A stretch of 64,000 bases of DNA from Melieria omissa. Its lineage: Eukaryota > Arthropoda > Insecta > Diptera > Ulidiidae. The stretch is taken from assembly GCA_963971225.1 (NCBI GenBank), contig OZ020267.1, forward strand, positions 108,773,892 to 108,837,891, written 5' to 3'. The position numbers were made by a program, and so were the translations under genes. The notes under the pieces are model-generated. The model saw only the letters and a program-made list of their open reading frames with translations, was not told the origin of the DNA and did not search any database. Below are positions 21,915 to 34,603 of this stretch, piece after piece (within the stretch, counting starts at the first letter, position 1; every line of letters begins with the position of its first letter).

Positions 21915-24125
21915 AATCAACTCTTCGATAATTTTTTCCTGTTTTATTCCTCTCTGGAGCATAGGGCCTCCACAAGACATTGCCTTGTGTTGATTGTGTT
22001 AATTGGTAGCTTTTTTCTGTCACATTAGGTGATTTACCTGCCGCAGATAGTCCTAAGTGATGGGGCTGCTATCTATCACCGCTTAGGAACGACGCCTCCA
22101 ATGTTGTGAGCTTATAGCGTTATCTGTTGTGTAAAGGAGGTGACAGCAGAATGGTTGGAGACTTTGCTAAGATGGGTTTGGTGCCCTAATTTCTTACTGG
22201 TATCAAAAAAGTTTCTTGGTCAAACTGTATTTATTGAGCGTTTTTCCGTAAACGATCTTAATGACTCCGATTTTTTTTTAACTAAGGTGTTGCTATGGGG
22301 CATTCTGATTTAAAAACGCCGCCTTTAAGGTGACCGATAGGTATTTACAAACATAAAGAAATTGCAACCTCTAGGTACAACTAATGTCCTAAGTTACCTA
22401 CTAGATTCAAAGAAGACTAAGATGATGTATCGACTTGTGTACTTAACTTATGGCCAGGTTGTACTGACGATCATTTTTACACCCAGACATCTTATTTTAC
22501 TAATTGAATCTTTGTGAGGAAACTCTTTTTAAAAAGCAATGATAAATATAATGCAAAAAACCTCATCATAAGTAGAAGAAAAAATAGACATTAACAACAA
22601 CTCCGACACACATCGTTAACAATCGATTAGTGATTACAATCACAATACAATAACAATTATAAGACTAACGTTGATGCTGTTGATAATGTCTCGAATGAAT
22701 GAATGGGTGCGTGTTGATGCTGACAATGCTGATGACATTGATATTGCTGTCGATGATAATGAAGTTGTTATTAATAATAATGAGTGCGATTAAGTGGCGG
22801 CATTGACGACGATAAGGACGGCGGCTGACGCTGCTGCTGGCGTGCGTGGCAGGAAAATGAATGCCTGTAAGCGTGGAAAATTGGCGCTGAAACTTCAGAA
22901 GACATTTGCACGCGGACAACTAACACGAAATGTATGCAGAAAAATAACAACAAAACAAAAACCACTAATAAGCAATGAAAGAACTAAAGGAAAAAGCAAC
23001 ACAAACAAAGAGTCAAGTAAGAACAGCGGCAGCAATACAAACAACAACAGCGGCAGCTATACAAACAACAACAGCAGCAGTAATACAAACAACAACAGCA
23101 GCAGCAACAGCAGCAATATGTAGTAGCAACAACAGCGCGAGCAGCAGCAGCCAGCAGTGTTGAAGAAGCCATTAGCCAAGTAAAAGTTGCAGTTGCGGCA
23201 ACAACTCGCAGCATGCAAGCAACCAAACGACAAGCAAATGTTTGGCCAAAAAAGTCCAAATATAAGTGGCAACATTCTTACGTTAATGCTACGTTAATGC
23301 CAGTGCTGGAATGTTTGTGGTTATTTTATGACTGTATCTTGTTTTGGTGGTTGTTGTTGTTGTTGCTGTTGCTACTCGTTTCGTTCTTTGGCTCTTCTTG
23401 CAGCTAAAGCTGCTGCTGTTGGTTTTGCTTTTGGTTTTAGAGTCTTTTAGTCATTGGCAGCAATGAGGAAATGTTGCTGCTGCTGTTTTTTTTTTAATTT
23501 TTTTCTGTACAGCATTTTGAAGGCGCACGCGACGTTAAGTGTGTCAAGTCAATATTTGAGTTATGACCATATAAATTCAAAAGGCGCGCGGTTGAATTTT
23601 AAATTTTAGCACTTTGCCAACAACAAATCTTGTAAGTGTGGCAACGTTGGCCTATGTCAATGATTTTTCAATTAACATTTTTGTTTTATTAATGCACAAG
23701 TTTCGAAAACAGGTAACTAATTAAAAAGTTTACACACTCGGCGTCGCATTAATCGCATTCAACGTGCATACAAGTTGAAGTTTAATTGATTTACTGATTA
23801 CGAGTGCCAGTTGCTCGCTGATTGCATTGCATGACAGGCTTTTTAATTAACAACAGCCGGCAGCTAATGGCTGCCGTAAATATTGAGTCTTTATTTGTAT
23901 GAAAACCTAAGTGATGGAGTTCAGTGCCGTGGAGATGATTTCAATGAAATGTTAAATAGTTTGCTGTGATGCTTCACAAGGTGACAGTCAGAGGTGGGGA
24001 GAAAAGAGAACAAGTTATAAATTGTTGCAAAATTATGAAAATTGTGAAAGTGTATTGGCAAATATGTTGCAAGTCACTGCAAGGTGAGCGAAATCAAAAA
24101 CATGGAGAAAGCTTAAGCGGAATAA
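21915..24125. other. Noncoding region with CAA/CAG tract
   Basis: CAA/CAG repeats occupy about 23015-23160 and TTG/CTG runs 23340-23500. The resulting Thr/Ala/Ser-rich or Cys/Leu-rich frames are low-complexity. Sequence at 21950-22200 looks like an old repeat but no family is assigned. Confidence 0.45.
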
Positions 24126-24129
24126 TTTT

Positions 24130-25740
24130 GCTTCAAAATTGATTCAGACAACTTGTGAAGGAATGTTCTAAAGAGGTGTTTTCAAACCTAGAATTGGACC
24201 GAAACTTTATTTTATGATTATGAAGTGAAATAAATTGTCCTTAAGATTGATTCAGATAAATTAAAAGAATATTCTGAAAAGAGTTTTGTCATTAAAAGAT
24301 TTTCGGATGAATCAAAACAAAATATAATTACTTCTTAACTTCTGGACTATGACTGTGGAGTTGAACAAATTTGCCGTAAGGTCGGTTGAGCTGATGAGAG
24401 TTTTCTCAATGAACACTTTCGGATCAATCAAAACTTGAATCAGACCTAAACTACTGTATTATGACTATTAAATTTAACCAATTGGCAAAAAGATTGATTC
24501 AAACAGATTAAAAGTGTGTTCTAAAGAGGTGTTCTCAACAAACGCTTTTCGGATCAATCAAACAAAGAAGACAGAAGAAGAAACAAATCCAAACTTGTGG
24601 ACTATGACTGAGGAGTTAAATCAAGTTTAAAAAAATGCGCTAAGAATGATTGAGATAGATTGGAAGAATGTTTGAAGAGAGTGTTCTCAATGAACACTTT
24701 CGGACAAAAAAAGAACAAACCGAACCAGATCCAAACTTCAGTACTATTACTTTGAACCTACACCAATTTACTCAAAGACTGATTCAGACGGATTGAAAGA
24801 ATGTGTTCCCATCCAAAACTTCTCGTATCAATCAAAATTCCCTTTGCTCTAAGATTGATTCAGTTACATTCAAAGAACATTTTTCGGCTCGATCAAAACC
24901 AGATAGATTCAGACCTAAACTTATGTAATACGACTTTGAAGCTTAACAAATTTGACTTAAAATCGATTCAGACAGATTGAAAGAGTATTTTCAAGAAACA
25001 CTCTGACACTTTATGGATCAAACCTAAACCAAAATCAGATCTAGAACTGGACGTTAACTTTCGTAGGATGGCTAAGAAGTGAAATTGATTTGCCTTAAGA
25101 TTGATTAACACAAATTTAAAGAATGTAGAATGTTTTGAGGAGAATGTTCTCATCAAACAATTTTCCGGTCGATCAAAACCAGATAGAATCAGACCTAAAC
25201 TTTCGTACTGTGACTATGAAGTTAAACAAAATTTGCTCTAAGATTGATTGAGACAGATTGAAAGAGTATTTTGAAGAAAGTGTTCCCAACAAACATTTTC
25301 CGGGTCAAATCACAACCAAAAGCAAATTTAGAACCGGACGTTAAGAAGTGAAATTGATTTGCCTTCAGATTAATTAACACAAATTGAAGGAATGTAGAAT
25401 GTTTTGAAGAGTATGTTCTCAGCAAACAATTTTCGGGTCGATCAAAATCAGATAGAATGAGACCAAAAGAATGTAGAATGAAGATTGATTGAGACAGACT
25501 GAAACAGTATTTTGAAGAAAGTGTTCCCAACAAACACTTTCCGGGTCAAATCAAAACCAAAAGCAAATCTAGAATCGGACGTTAAGAAGTGAAATCGATT
25601 TGCCTCCAGATTAGTTAACACAAATTGAAAGAATATAGAATGTTATGAAGAGTATGTTCTCAACAAACAATTTTCGGGTCGATCAAAATCAGATAGAATG
25701 AGACCAAAAGAATGTAGAATGAAGAATGTAATCACTTTTA
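24130..25740 (+). repeat. Degenerate tandem array, ending in a 244-bp unit
   Basis: AAGATTGATTCAGACAGATT-type phrases recur about every 110-150 bp, each followed by GAAAGAATGTT, GTGTTCTCAACAAACA and TTTTCGGATCAATCAAAACC. The last two units (from 25240 and 25484) form a 244-bp period, with near-identical stretches such as AAATCAGATAGAATGAGACC. The frames in this interval are by-products. Confidence 0.8.
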
Positions 25741-25744
25741 AGTC

Positions 25745-28700
25745 GATCAAAACCACAATCAGACTGTGAAACAGACCTAAACGTCCATACTATGACTTCT
25801 GTTTAAGTTTACATCCCATCAAAGTCTCTAGCTACATTTTAAAGCATCTTTTATTGAAATCCATCAACGCTTTACGATTTTACAGTAAATTCAATTTCCA
25901 TAAATTGACAAAATTTTGCACTAATTGCCAACTTGTGGAAGTCGACCTTGCGCATCAATTATCTCATGTTTACGGTGGAATATTTTTAACACAACCTGAC
26001 TTACTGCAAAAGGGTGGCAACTCTAGCTACATTTTAGGGCCATTTTGATTTATGTAACCACAAGGATTTCATTGATTGTGCATGAGTATCAAGAAGTCGA
26101 TATCAGCCGCATCCTTCGGTTTAGTGGGGCGATTGAAGCCATTTATGAAAGCTAAGTTCTCCAGTTGATCAACTTGTTCCAAATGTGTCACATAGAATCG
26201 AATTTTGTCACATAGGTACATATTACATGATGACTTGAAATATTTTAAAACATTTCTTTTCATTTTTAACTTAATCTGTAAAATTTTCCATTTTTCTAAA
26301 CAATTTTGACATTTGAGAAAAAACATTGAAAATGCAGTTTGACCAAATACATGTGGCCTCTGGTTTTCGAGAATCTCAATTTCTCTGTGTGTTTAAATTA
26401 TAAAATGCCACAAAGCATCAACAAATACAAAGTCCAATAGTAAAAATGCCACAAAACGTGCAAAACACTTTTGTGTGTCAATGCGCCAAGTCAACGTAAG
26501 TAAATACGTCAACGTGTTGCAAGGGCGACACAAAGAAGAGCGGAAAACATGTGCGGTCGAACTTCTTACCTCAATTGCCAAAAAGTGTTTAAGGTGTGCA
26601 GAATTTTATTTGTGTGTTTGTGTGCAGTGCTCTTAACATAATTTATGCAAATTACCGGCGAGCGCATTGCTCGAATATAGCAACCAAGACCGATAGAATT
26701 GTGAACGCTACAGTTTTTGCACTGCGAGTCAAGCGAGTAGAAATTCTTGTGATTATTTTTAGGACTGTGCTGTGCTATTTTTAGCTCTTATTAAACTGGT
26801 TTACTGGCACTGCGAAACCGTGTTAAATGCGCTCGAATCCTTAAGCGCCTTTGCTGCCACTACAATTTTATCAGCGCGACAACTTGACGGTCGAGTGTGT
26901 CTTCAGACGCATTCGCACACGTACGTTTTTAATTACGTTTTAATGAGCTACACGCAGCGTTCTCAAACCATTTGCAAACCAGTGAAGAAAATATTACAAA
27001 CTGCGGTGACGGCAGCGGCATATGTAAAATAATTTGTTGAAAAGACTTGTTTCGCTGGATTAGTTTGTGCGAAAGTTCACTGAACGTTTAAAAGTGAAGA
27101 GAGTGAGACGATAGAAGTGGAAGCGTGTAGGAAAAACCGCATACATGGCAAATTGCGAGCGAAACGTGATTGCCGGTCACTAAATAAAACCGAATTTAGG
27201 TTTGGAATACAAGTCAAATTGATGGCGAACGTGTGCGTTCGAACCGCGTCATTGTTGTTGCTATGGTCAAAGAGTTGAAGACTTGTATGTAAAATGCTTT
27301 TAGCTTTGGCTTCCCTTCAGGCGCAATGCTGTGCTGATTTCAAGCAAATTTGATGCCCAACAGACGCTTGAAAAAGCACTCAATTAACGTTGAGTGTTGC
27401 GCATGCGCAGCTCGATTCGCTGTAAGCTACTGACGCACCGTTAAAACACGTCAAAACAGCACGTTTTGTGCGGCGTCAATGCGAAATGACATGACAAATG
27501 TTGGCGAAATTTTGCTCTTTTTGTATTCATTCGTATTTTTGTCGAGTCAATGTGCCAGTAAATAAGTGCCACATGTGCTGTATGAAATGCGTTAAATGTG
27601 TATTAATAAAATAAATTATGATAATAATAAATTATAAAAGTTAATGATTGTGCGAGATTTTGACGCTGTAAGGTTGCCAGTAAAGCATTTTTTTTGGTTA
27701 AAACTTTTTGATTCAATTTCTTAACTGTCTGCTTAAAAATTTTTTGCAAATTTTTAAATCAGTGCTAAATATGATTTTATTATTTTGAAAAAAAAATTTT
27801 TTTTTTAAATGTCTAACTTTGCAAATTAACAAACGGGTGTTAATTGTAGAGCGCCAAGTTCGTTTCTTTCGCCTCAGGTGGCGCTCGGCCGTGCAATGAA
27901 CTCCAGAGTTTGTTCTTCTTCTTCCTGCTACTTTGGCCGCGCACTCCTGCGCCCAGCTGCCAAACACCACCAATTATGAACAACAAAAGGGGAAATATAA
28001 ACAAAAACAACAACAATAGCAGACCAAACAAAAAACGGCAGCACACAAATCGTATTTGACTTGAGGCTAACGCCAACGTACACACACACACACATACACA
28101 GACACCGAACAACTTCACTAACTTTTCTGTACACACAATAACAACAACAAGAGCTGAAGAATAAAAGCCTTTTGAATTTTTTACCTTTCATTGCTTCAGC
28201 TTTTGTGTAGGCCAAATGTGCGTAATTTTTTCCAAGTACGTGTGTGTGTGTGTGTGTGTTTGAACACTCGACCAAACACACACACACCTACAAGTGGCTG
28301 TGCTGCAAATTTTGCGCTTTAACAGGCTTGCAACCGTAACTAAAACAACAATAACAACAACAACAATAGCAGCAGCCGCACACAATAAAATCAGCCAAGC
28401 CAAACGTGAAATATGCACAAAAAGTGAAGTCTGCATAGCATTTTCCATGCCATGAAAAAAGAAAAAAACACACTCACACTCGCCACAAATCACTTGTTTC
28501 GCTGCTGCAGCGTCTGACTCTCCTTTTTCATCTTGCAGCCACTGTGTGTGTGGTTTTTTGTTATTGTTGTATTCATTTCATTACATTTCCACACAGTTTA
28601 ATGAGATTCCACACACGTGAGCTCTCAAAAAGCGGATTTTTTTCTCGTGCTGTTTTCAGCCGCTACTGCTTCTTCTTTCCCATTATCTTTGGCCACAGAC

Positions 28701-29030
28701 AATGACTCGCGCCTATGTAGACCAGCAGCGGCTACGCCTCTCCCTCTGGCCGCAACGATGCCGCCATAAATGGGACAATCGCCACCGCAAGTAGGCAAAA
28801 TATGCTTAAAAGCCTTCACGAGTGTCTTTTGTGTGTCGTTGTAGGTTATTGTGGTTGTTGTTGTTGTGGCAATTGTTCAATGCTATTGATTTAACGGTAA
28901 TGCTTTTCATAATATTAATAACCATATTTCATGGGTTTTACGTGTTTGACTTTTATTTTTTAATTTGTTCATTTGCTTTGTACTTTCAATTGTCTAATTG
29001 TCACGTTTAACAATTTTACGTTTCTGTTCT
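25745..29030. other. Noncoding region, no supported gene
   Basis: The minus-strand frame ending at 26069 contains NGFNRPTKPKDAADIDFLIL, which looks protein-like but matches no family I know. Sequence from 26.4 to 27.6 kb is unique and richer in CpG. It could hold a promoter and 5' exon of a plus-strand gene, but no start site can be fixed. CA/GT microsatellites occur at 28080 and 28230-28290. Confidence 0.4.
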
Positions 29031-29039
29031 TCGTTTCAG

Positions 29040-29099
29040 ATTAACCAAGGCAGCCAGTCAAGAAACCCCCAGATCTATGACAAGTGCAACTTTTAAATG
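29040..29099 (+). other. Candidate 60-bp exon, probably 5' UTR
   Basis: A pyrimidine-rich tract ending GTTCTTCGTTTCAG precedes it and a good donor, ATG|GTAAGC, follows it. The 60 bp are clearly less AT-rich than the flanks. ATG codons occur at 29077 and as the last three bases, 29097-29099. The frame from 29077 stops just past the donor, so splicing would extend it. It could be an upstream exon of the glycosyltransferase transcript, whose first coding exon is preceded by an acceptor at 38121-38122. That link is inference. Confidence 0.35.
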
Positions 29100-29219
29100 G
29101 TAAGCAACAATTTTTCTATGACATCTTAATACAAAAATATGTTTTTAAGTCAATATTTACGAATATTTAATGATGAATGACACAATGTCAAATATTTTCA
29201 TAATTTTGAAAAATATGCT

Positions 29220-31150
29220 TAGCTCTAAAGTAGAGCTTCTAGAAGCTTGTAATCAGATGTGTTTTATACTAAACTTCACCATCTATCAAAAATTATACTC
29301 AAAGCTATCAATATTCCATCAGAATGCTTAGTAATTCAAGTTAAAGAAAACCCTTCAAACTATTTTTTTCCTATTTTCTATTTCCAATGACTCCTAATTC
29401 AGGAACTCTAGGAACCTGTAATAGGTTCTATGTTGTAAGAAATCTCATAAATTGTTAAAGAAATAGTTTCAAAGTTCTCAGAGTCCCATCAAGAGCCCAA
29501 TTTCCCCAGTCAAACTTAAGTTCTCCCGTCTCATAAATTGTTAAAGAAATATTCTAAAAATTCTGAGAGTCCCATCAAAAGCTCAAGTTCCCCAGTCAAA
29601 CTTAGATCTTAACAAATGACTCCGACGTTGGTAGACTCTTCTAATTTTTCAAATTGTTAAATTGTCCAAACTTAAGTTTAGAGGTTCTTAAGACAAGAAA
29701 AAATTCGCATTCTCAATATTCTATCATAAGTTCAAAGAAATCAAAGTAAAAAACAATTATAGCTAACTTTTCAGCTGACCCTAAGAACCAAACACAATAG
29801 AAACAAAGTTTTGAAAACGGAAGAGAAGAAAACGAAATCTTACTCAAGCAGATAAAGCAAAGAAAATGGTGATAGATAGGTCACATGATAAGAAAGCCAC
29901 GATTCTGTATTACGATTCTTGTGGCGCTTGACTGGAACTTCCGAGGGTGCCGAAAGAGAGCAGATAGATGGAATAGCTTTATTGAGGGCCAATGCTCCCA
30001 GGGGGACTGAGTAAAAAAAAAGATTCTCGAGTTTTCAAAGTTCTCGAAATCTCAGAATTAAAAAAACACCTTCAAACTAGGATATTTTTCCAACTCTTCA
30101 ACTGAGTGCAGCTTCTAAGCTAGTGGCCTTACTGAAATATCCTTGTTTTATTTTGTAATAAAGTTGACGAGCTTTCCAACGATGAATAAAAGTCTCAGGA
30201 ACATTACCGGAAATGGCATAGAATCAAAATTGATAAAATACCTTAATTTTCAATGGACTCTAACTCCCAACCTAAGTACCCTAAAAGCCTGAGGTAGGTC
30301 CAATCTTGTAGTAAATTTCACAAGTTTTACAACAATGAATAAAAGATCCGGGAATATCACTGGAAAAGGCAAAGAACCAAAAATGTAAAAAGGACTTTTA
30401 AACTCGTTGACTCTATCCCCCAATCTAAGTGCCCTAAAAATCTGAGGTAGGTTCAATGTTGTAGTAAATTTTACGAGCTTTCCAACGATGGATTAAAGTC
30501 TCAGGAATATAACTGAAAATGGTAAAGAATCAAAACTGAAGTTTGGATATTTTTACCATTTTTCAATTGACTGTAATTTCCAACCTAAGTGCCCTAAAAA
30601 CCTGAGGTAGGTCCTATCTTGTAGTAAATTTCACGAGATTTCTAACGATGAATATAAGTCTTAGGTATATCACTGGAAATGGCATCGAATAAAAATGAAA
30701 AAATTACTTTTGAACTCGCATATTTCGTAGGTTCCATCAGGAAAGTCTCACGAATATCACTGGAAATGGCAAAGAGTCAACATTGAAGAGAAACCTTTAA
30801 GTTCGGATATGTTTTAATTTTTCAATTGATTGTAACTTAGGTTGGGTCTAAGTGCCCTTAAAAACCTGAGATAGATTCTAGGTTTTAATAAATTTCGCGA
30901 GCTTTACAATTATAGATTCAAAGTCTCAGAAATCTCACCGGAAATTAGTTAATTAATTGAAAAAGGACTTCAACAATTTTCTAATTTTTCCATTGACTGT
31001 AACTCTAACCTACTAATGTAAAAATGCTCTAAAAACCAGATGTACTCGTAGGTTCTATCTTCTAGTAAATCTAAGGAGCAACTCAAAGCTGTACTCGATA
31101 TTTCCAAAATCTCCACGAAGATTCGAAAAATCAGTCTTGAAGTTGATGCT
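29220..31150 (+). repeat. Degenerate tandem array, ~150-165 bp unit
   Basis: From about 30165 the phrases GAGCTTTCCAACGATGAAT, AAAGTCTCAGGAA, ATCACTGGAAATGGCA, GACTCTAACTCCCAACCTAAG and CCTGAGGTAGGT recur in order at about 30165, 30325, 30474, 30632, 30735 (partial) and 30896. The part from 29220 to 30100 has related but more decayed units, including an ~85-bp duplication at 29440-29610. No gene. Confidence 0.75.
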
Positions 31151-31154
31151 GCAA

Positions 31155-33855
31155 AATGGCATATTTTATTCACATTACAAATGTCTGTCATTCCTAAACT
31201 CGGGAGCTACTTTTTCACATTTCTAAAACAATCTAAACAATTAAAACATCTGAAACAATTAAAGTTTAACTTTGTATACATTTGCAAGTTTTCCATTTAA
31301 ATTATTTGCACACTTTTCATTCAACGTTTCAGTGAAAAATGTTACAATCATTACTCAAAATTTCAACTACTGATGCTTTTGATATATTTCTTTTCGGATT
31401 TAATACAAATAAGAAGAAGCACGCAACCATGAACCACACAAGCGGTAAAACCCGCTTTAAGACAACAAAAAATCAATTTCCATTCTTTTAAGTTTTAATT
31501 ATTCTGGATTTGCGAACCACAGCCACGTTGGCGGTTACCAGTCCAACCAAACCAGCTGAAAATTATGAATGACGTTGCTGCGCAACACAGCAGAAGCTGT
31601 TGATCCAGTTGGCGCATTAAGGGGCCGCATAAGGCAGCCACTAGTTGTTGGTAAAAATAAATTAAAAATATGCGTAACCGCTGAAAATTATTTAACGGCA
31701 GTGGAAAATGTAAAGGAAATTCCAAAAAATGATTTAATATGAGAAGCAACAAGTGATGTCATCACTTGAGGTGAACACTTTCGGTAGTGATGAAGATTTT
31801 CAGTTCAGTTTTTCATTCATAAATTTGTTAGTAATTGGGTTCAGTTTAATGTAAGTAAGCTTCTTTAGCTTCTTTAGAAAATTTTCTAGACATCTTCTGA
31901 TTCGGTCAAGTGTTGCACGTTAAATTTGAGTGCAAAATTCGCAGCAACACTTCAAGCTGTACGCCAAATCATCGCTCATCAACATGAGCTGCCGCACCAC
32001 ACATTACTCTCCTGTCTATAGAATATAAAAACCAAAACAGCAAAAATAAAATACACCATGAACAGTTGATAAAAAGTCGGTTAATGGTGTATGGTCGCAG
32101 TGCTAACAACAAGTTTTAAGAAAACATTGCCGAACGTGCTTCTGGCGCAGAGCCTGATGAAATAATAAACACGCACAAATTGCTCGCCTAAAGAACTCAT
32201 GATTTGCAAAAGTAGTAGTTGAAGAGTGAAGGCGGAGGGGGGATTTGTGTGAATATATATTGCTGATGGATCACTGGCGTTTTGGGCAAAGTGTTGGATT
32301 TTATTGCTTTCACAAGAACGTCGCCTGCTGCACCAACCAGCGCACATGACATGCGAGGGGAGAATATTTGTGTATGTGTGTGTGTGTTTAAGTGGCAGAC
32401 GGTCGTTGGGGAAGCGGGAGCTGCATAAATTGCGACCAAATGAGGTTCATACAGATTTTTCATTTTCACATTCTTTTTTTTTGTACTTTGCATTTTTGCA
32501 TTTGTGTGCCGTTGTTGCTGCTGGGCTGTGGCTTTGGCTGTTTGTACAACACATATATCTGGGTTGTTGTTAGTTGTTGTTATTGTACACGATTTTGTTT
32601 ATTGACGTTGTGCTGTTGCTTCGGTTGCGCCTGTGCGGATCTCGATGCTGATGACGCCGCACCACGGACGATGAGTAATGATGGCAATGCTCCCGAACGG
32701 ACACCGCCAGAACAAGTTTCATTTTTTGCGCCTGTGCGCCAACGTTGTTGTTGTTGTTGAAGTCACACACTTTGCTGCTGTATTTCATTTGCGTGATTTT
32801 TGTTGATTTAGCCGCACAATGGCGATTTCGTGTGTCGACGACCAACCAACTCTACAAAATGTGACTTTTTCAAATTGAATGCAATATTTCAGCTCGCAAG
32901 AAATACTGTACAATAATATTGCTCTGCACTGACCTCATCAACAATGCTGACCCCAAAGTGTATTTTTACGCCATAATTATGCGTAATTTTCCAGCCTTGT
33001 TTATGGTTTTCTGAATTGCAAATTGCGAAATGCGCACGAAATGTGCGCAAATTTTTCACTAACAACGCCCAGCAGCGATGTGTTTCGGGTTTCATGAAAC
33101 ACAAAATAACGGTCTGACTGTTTTGGCATTTCGTTAGTGAATGATGTTGTTGTTGTTTTAAAATGGTGTTTTTGTGTTTTGTTTGCCATGTTGTGGGTGT
33201 TGTTCCCTGTTGTGCCCTGTCGAGTGGCTCGTGGCACGCAGTGGAAAAGTTTGCGGAAATTACCAAACGGAAATCGCTGAAAAACGCCGAGCAGTGCTAA
33301 GTGAGCGGTAACGATACTGTTGCTGGTGATGTGGCGCTGATGATAATGATGGGCATAAAGATAAGCGACAGTGATGTTCTTGCTGACATTGTTGTCTTGA
33401 TAGAAATGCGTAAATTGTAAATGATGGCCGAATGTGCCTGCATATAATTGAGGTTAGAATTCTTGGAAGGGTGAAACTTTAAATTTTGTGGGTTACCAAC
33501 TGAAATTTTGATTTCGTGAGGAATTGTTGGGGTAATTTCAGAATTATAGAACAAAGAAAATTGCTCATTAGACTTGGATGTTAATTATTTTTGTACTTCT
33601 TTTTTGATTATATTTTGCATGTTGTTTGATAAGAGATAAGTAAGAATGAGAAAAAACGTGGCCTTCTTGTAAGGAGTTTACAAAGCTTCTGTTTCTTTAT
33701 TTCAATGTTTCTTGTTAGTTACAAAGTTCAAATGCATGTATAGATAAAATAGGGTTGCACAAATTCGCTTTTTATAATATTAGTGTCTGGTTATAGATAT
33801 TTCTAGCAGGATTTCCTATGGACATAACTTCAGTTAATAATTAAATGTTGTGCCC
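31155..33855. other. Noncoding region, no supported gene
   Basis: Mostly unique sequence with TTG/CAA runs (32570, 32750, 33150). The frames are low-complexity, and no splice-supported exon or element is seen. Confidence 0.45.
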
Positions 33856-33863
33856 CTTTTTAA

Positions 33864-34142
33864 CCCGGCATCGGTGTGGTGGGGTATACCATACCCCAGA
33901 GGTTGTATTTTTGTAAATAATACGGATATCAGTTTTCTTATATTTGTTATTTTCTTTTACAAATTGCTTGCACATGAAATGTTTTTGCATTTTTTTTACG
34001 TAAAATTAAATGAAGAATAATATATAATTGCTGTCTTTTATATTTGTGTTGTTTCGTGAGGTTGCTGCTATATAAAGTTTTGGGGTATGTCATACCCCAC
34101 CACACCAATAACGTAATTTTTTTTCACCACACCAACGCCGGG
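33864..34142 (+). mobile_element. piggyBac-type MITE, copy 1 (TTAA target)
   Basis: The 279-bp element has TTAA on both sides (33860-33863, 34143-34146) and ends CCCGGC and GCCGGG. Inner inverted repeats include GGTGTGGTG and palindromic GGGGTATACCATACCCC / GGGGTATGTCATACCCC. TTAA duplications and CCC-starting ends are the signature of piggyBac-superfamily insertions. There is no coding capacity, so it is a non-autonomous element. Confidence 0.85.
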
Positions 34143-34149
34143 TTAAGGT

Positions 34150-34571
34150 TAACGAAACTTTCATGCAATCAAAGTAGCGCTAGTTGTTGTTGGCAGATTT
34201 AGTCGGGTCCCTTTCATCACTTTAACTAACTAGGAACACTTCAAATTCAAGGTCAATAAAAATAACTAACAAACAGAAACTGAATTAAACTGAATTTTCC
34301 ATTTTAATATTAACTTCAAATTTTGGAATTAGCTTTAAATCTCATCATTTCTTTTAACACAAAATGGCTTTGTCATATTAAAATATTGGATTCATATTAA
34401 AATATTTAAATATGTTATATGTATCTAAAAAAACCTTCCCAAAACTACCTTTAATAAATAACGTTTATTTTAATAAACGTTTGACAACAATTTCTCGGTT
34501 CATACTACAGCGGCCTTTTAACTTTTACGTCTCCCTGACACTTAGGCGTACTTCAATTTTGTGCTTCGTCA

Positions 34572-34603
<32 letters not shown>

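Noticed and set aside
22975..23260. Thr/Ala/Asn/Ser-rich frames over CAA/CAG repeats
   Set aside because: Low-complexity opa-like sequence, with no adjoining coding region.
26069..26326. Minus-strand frame containing NGFNRPTKPKDAADIDF
   Set aside because: The short stretch looks protein-like, but there is no known family, no clear splice sites and an AT-rich remainder. Left as unproven.
28230..28290. CA/GT repeats considered as a CRISPR-like or spaced array
   Set aside because: Simple dinucleotide microsatellite without spacers, and the genome is eukaryotic.
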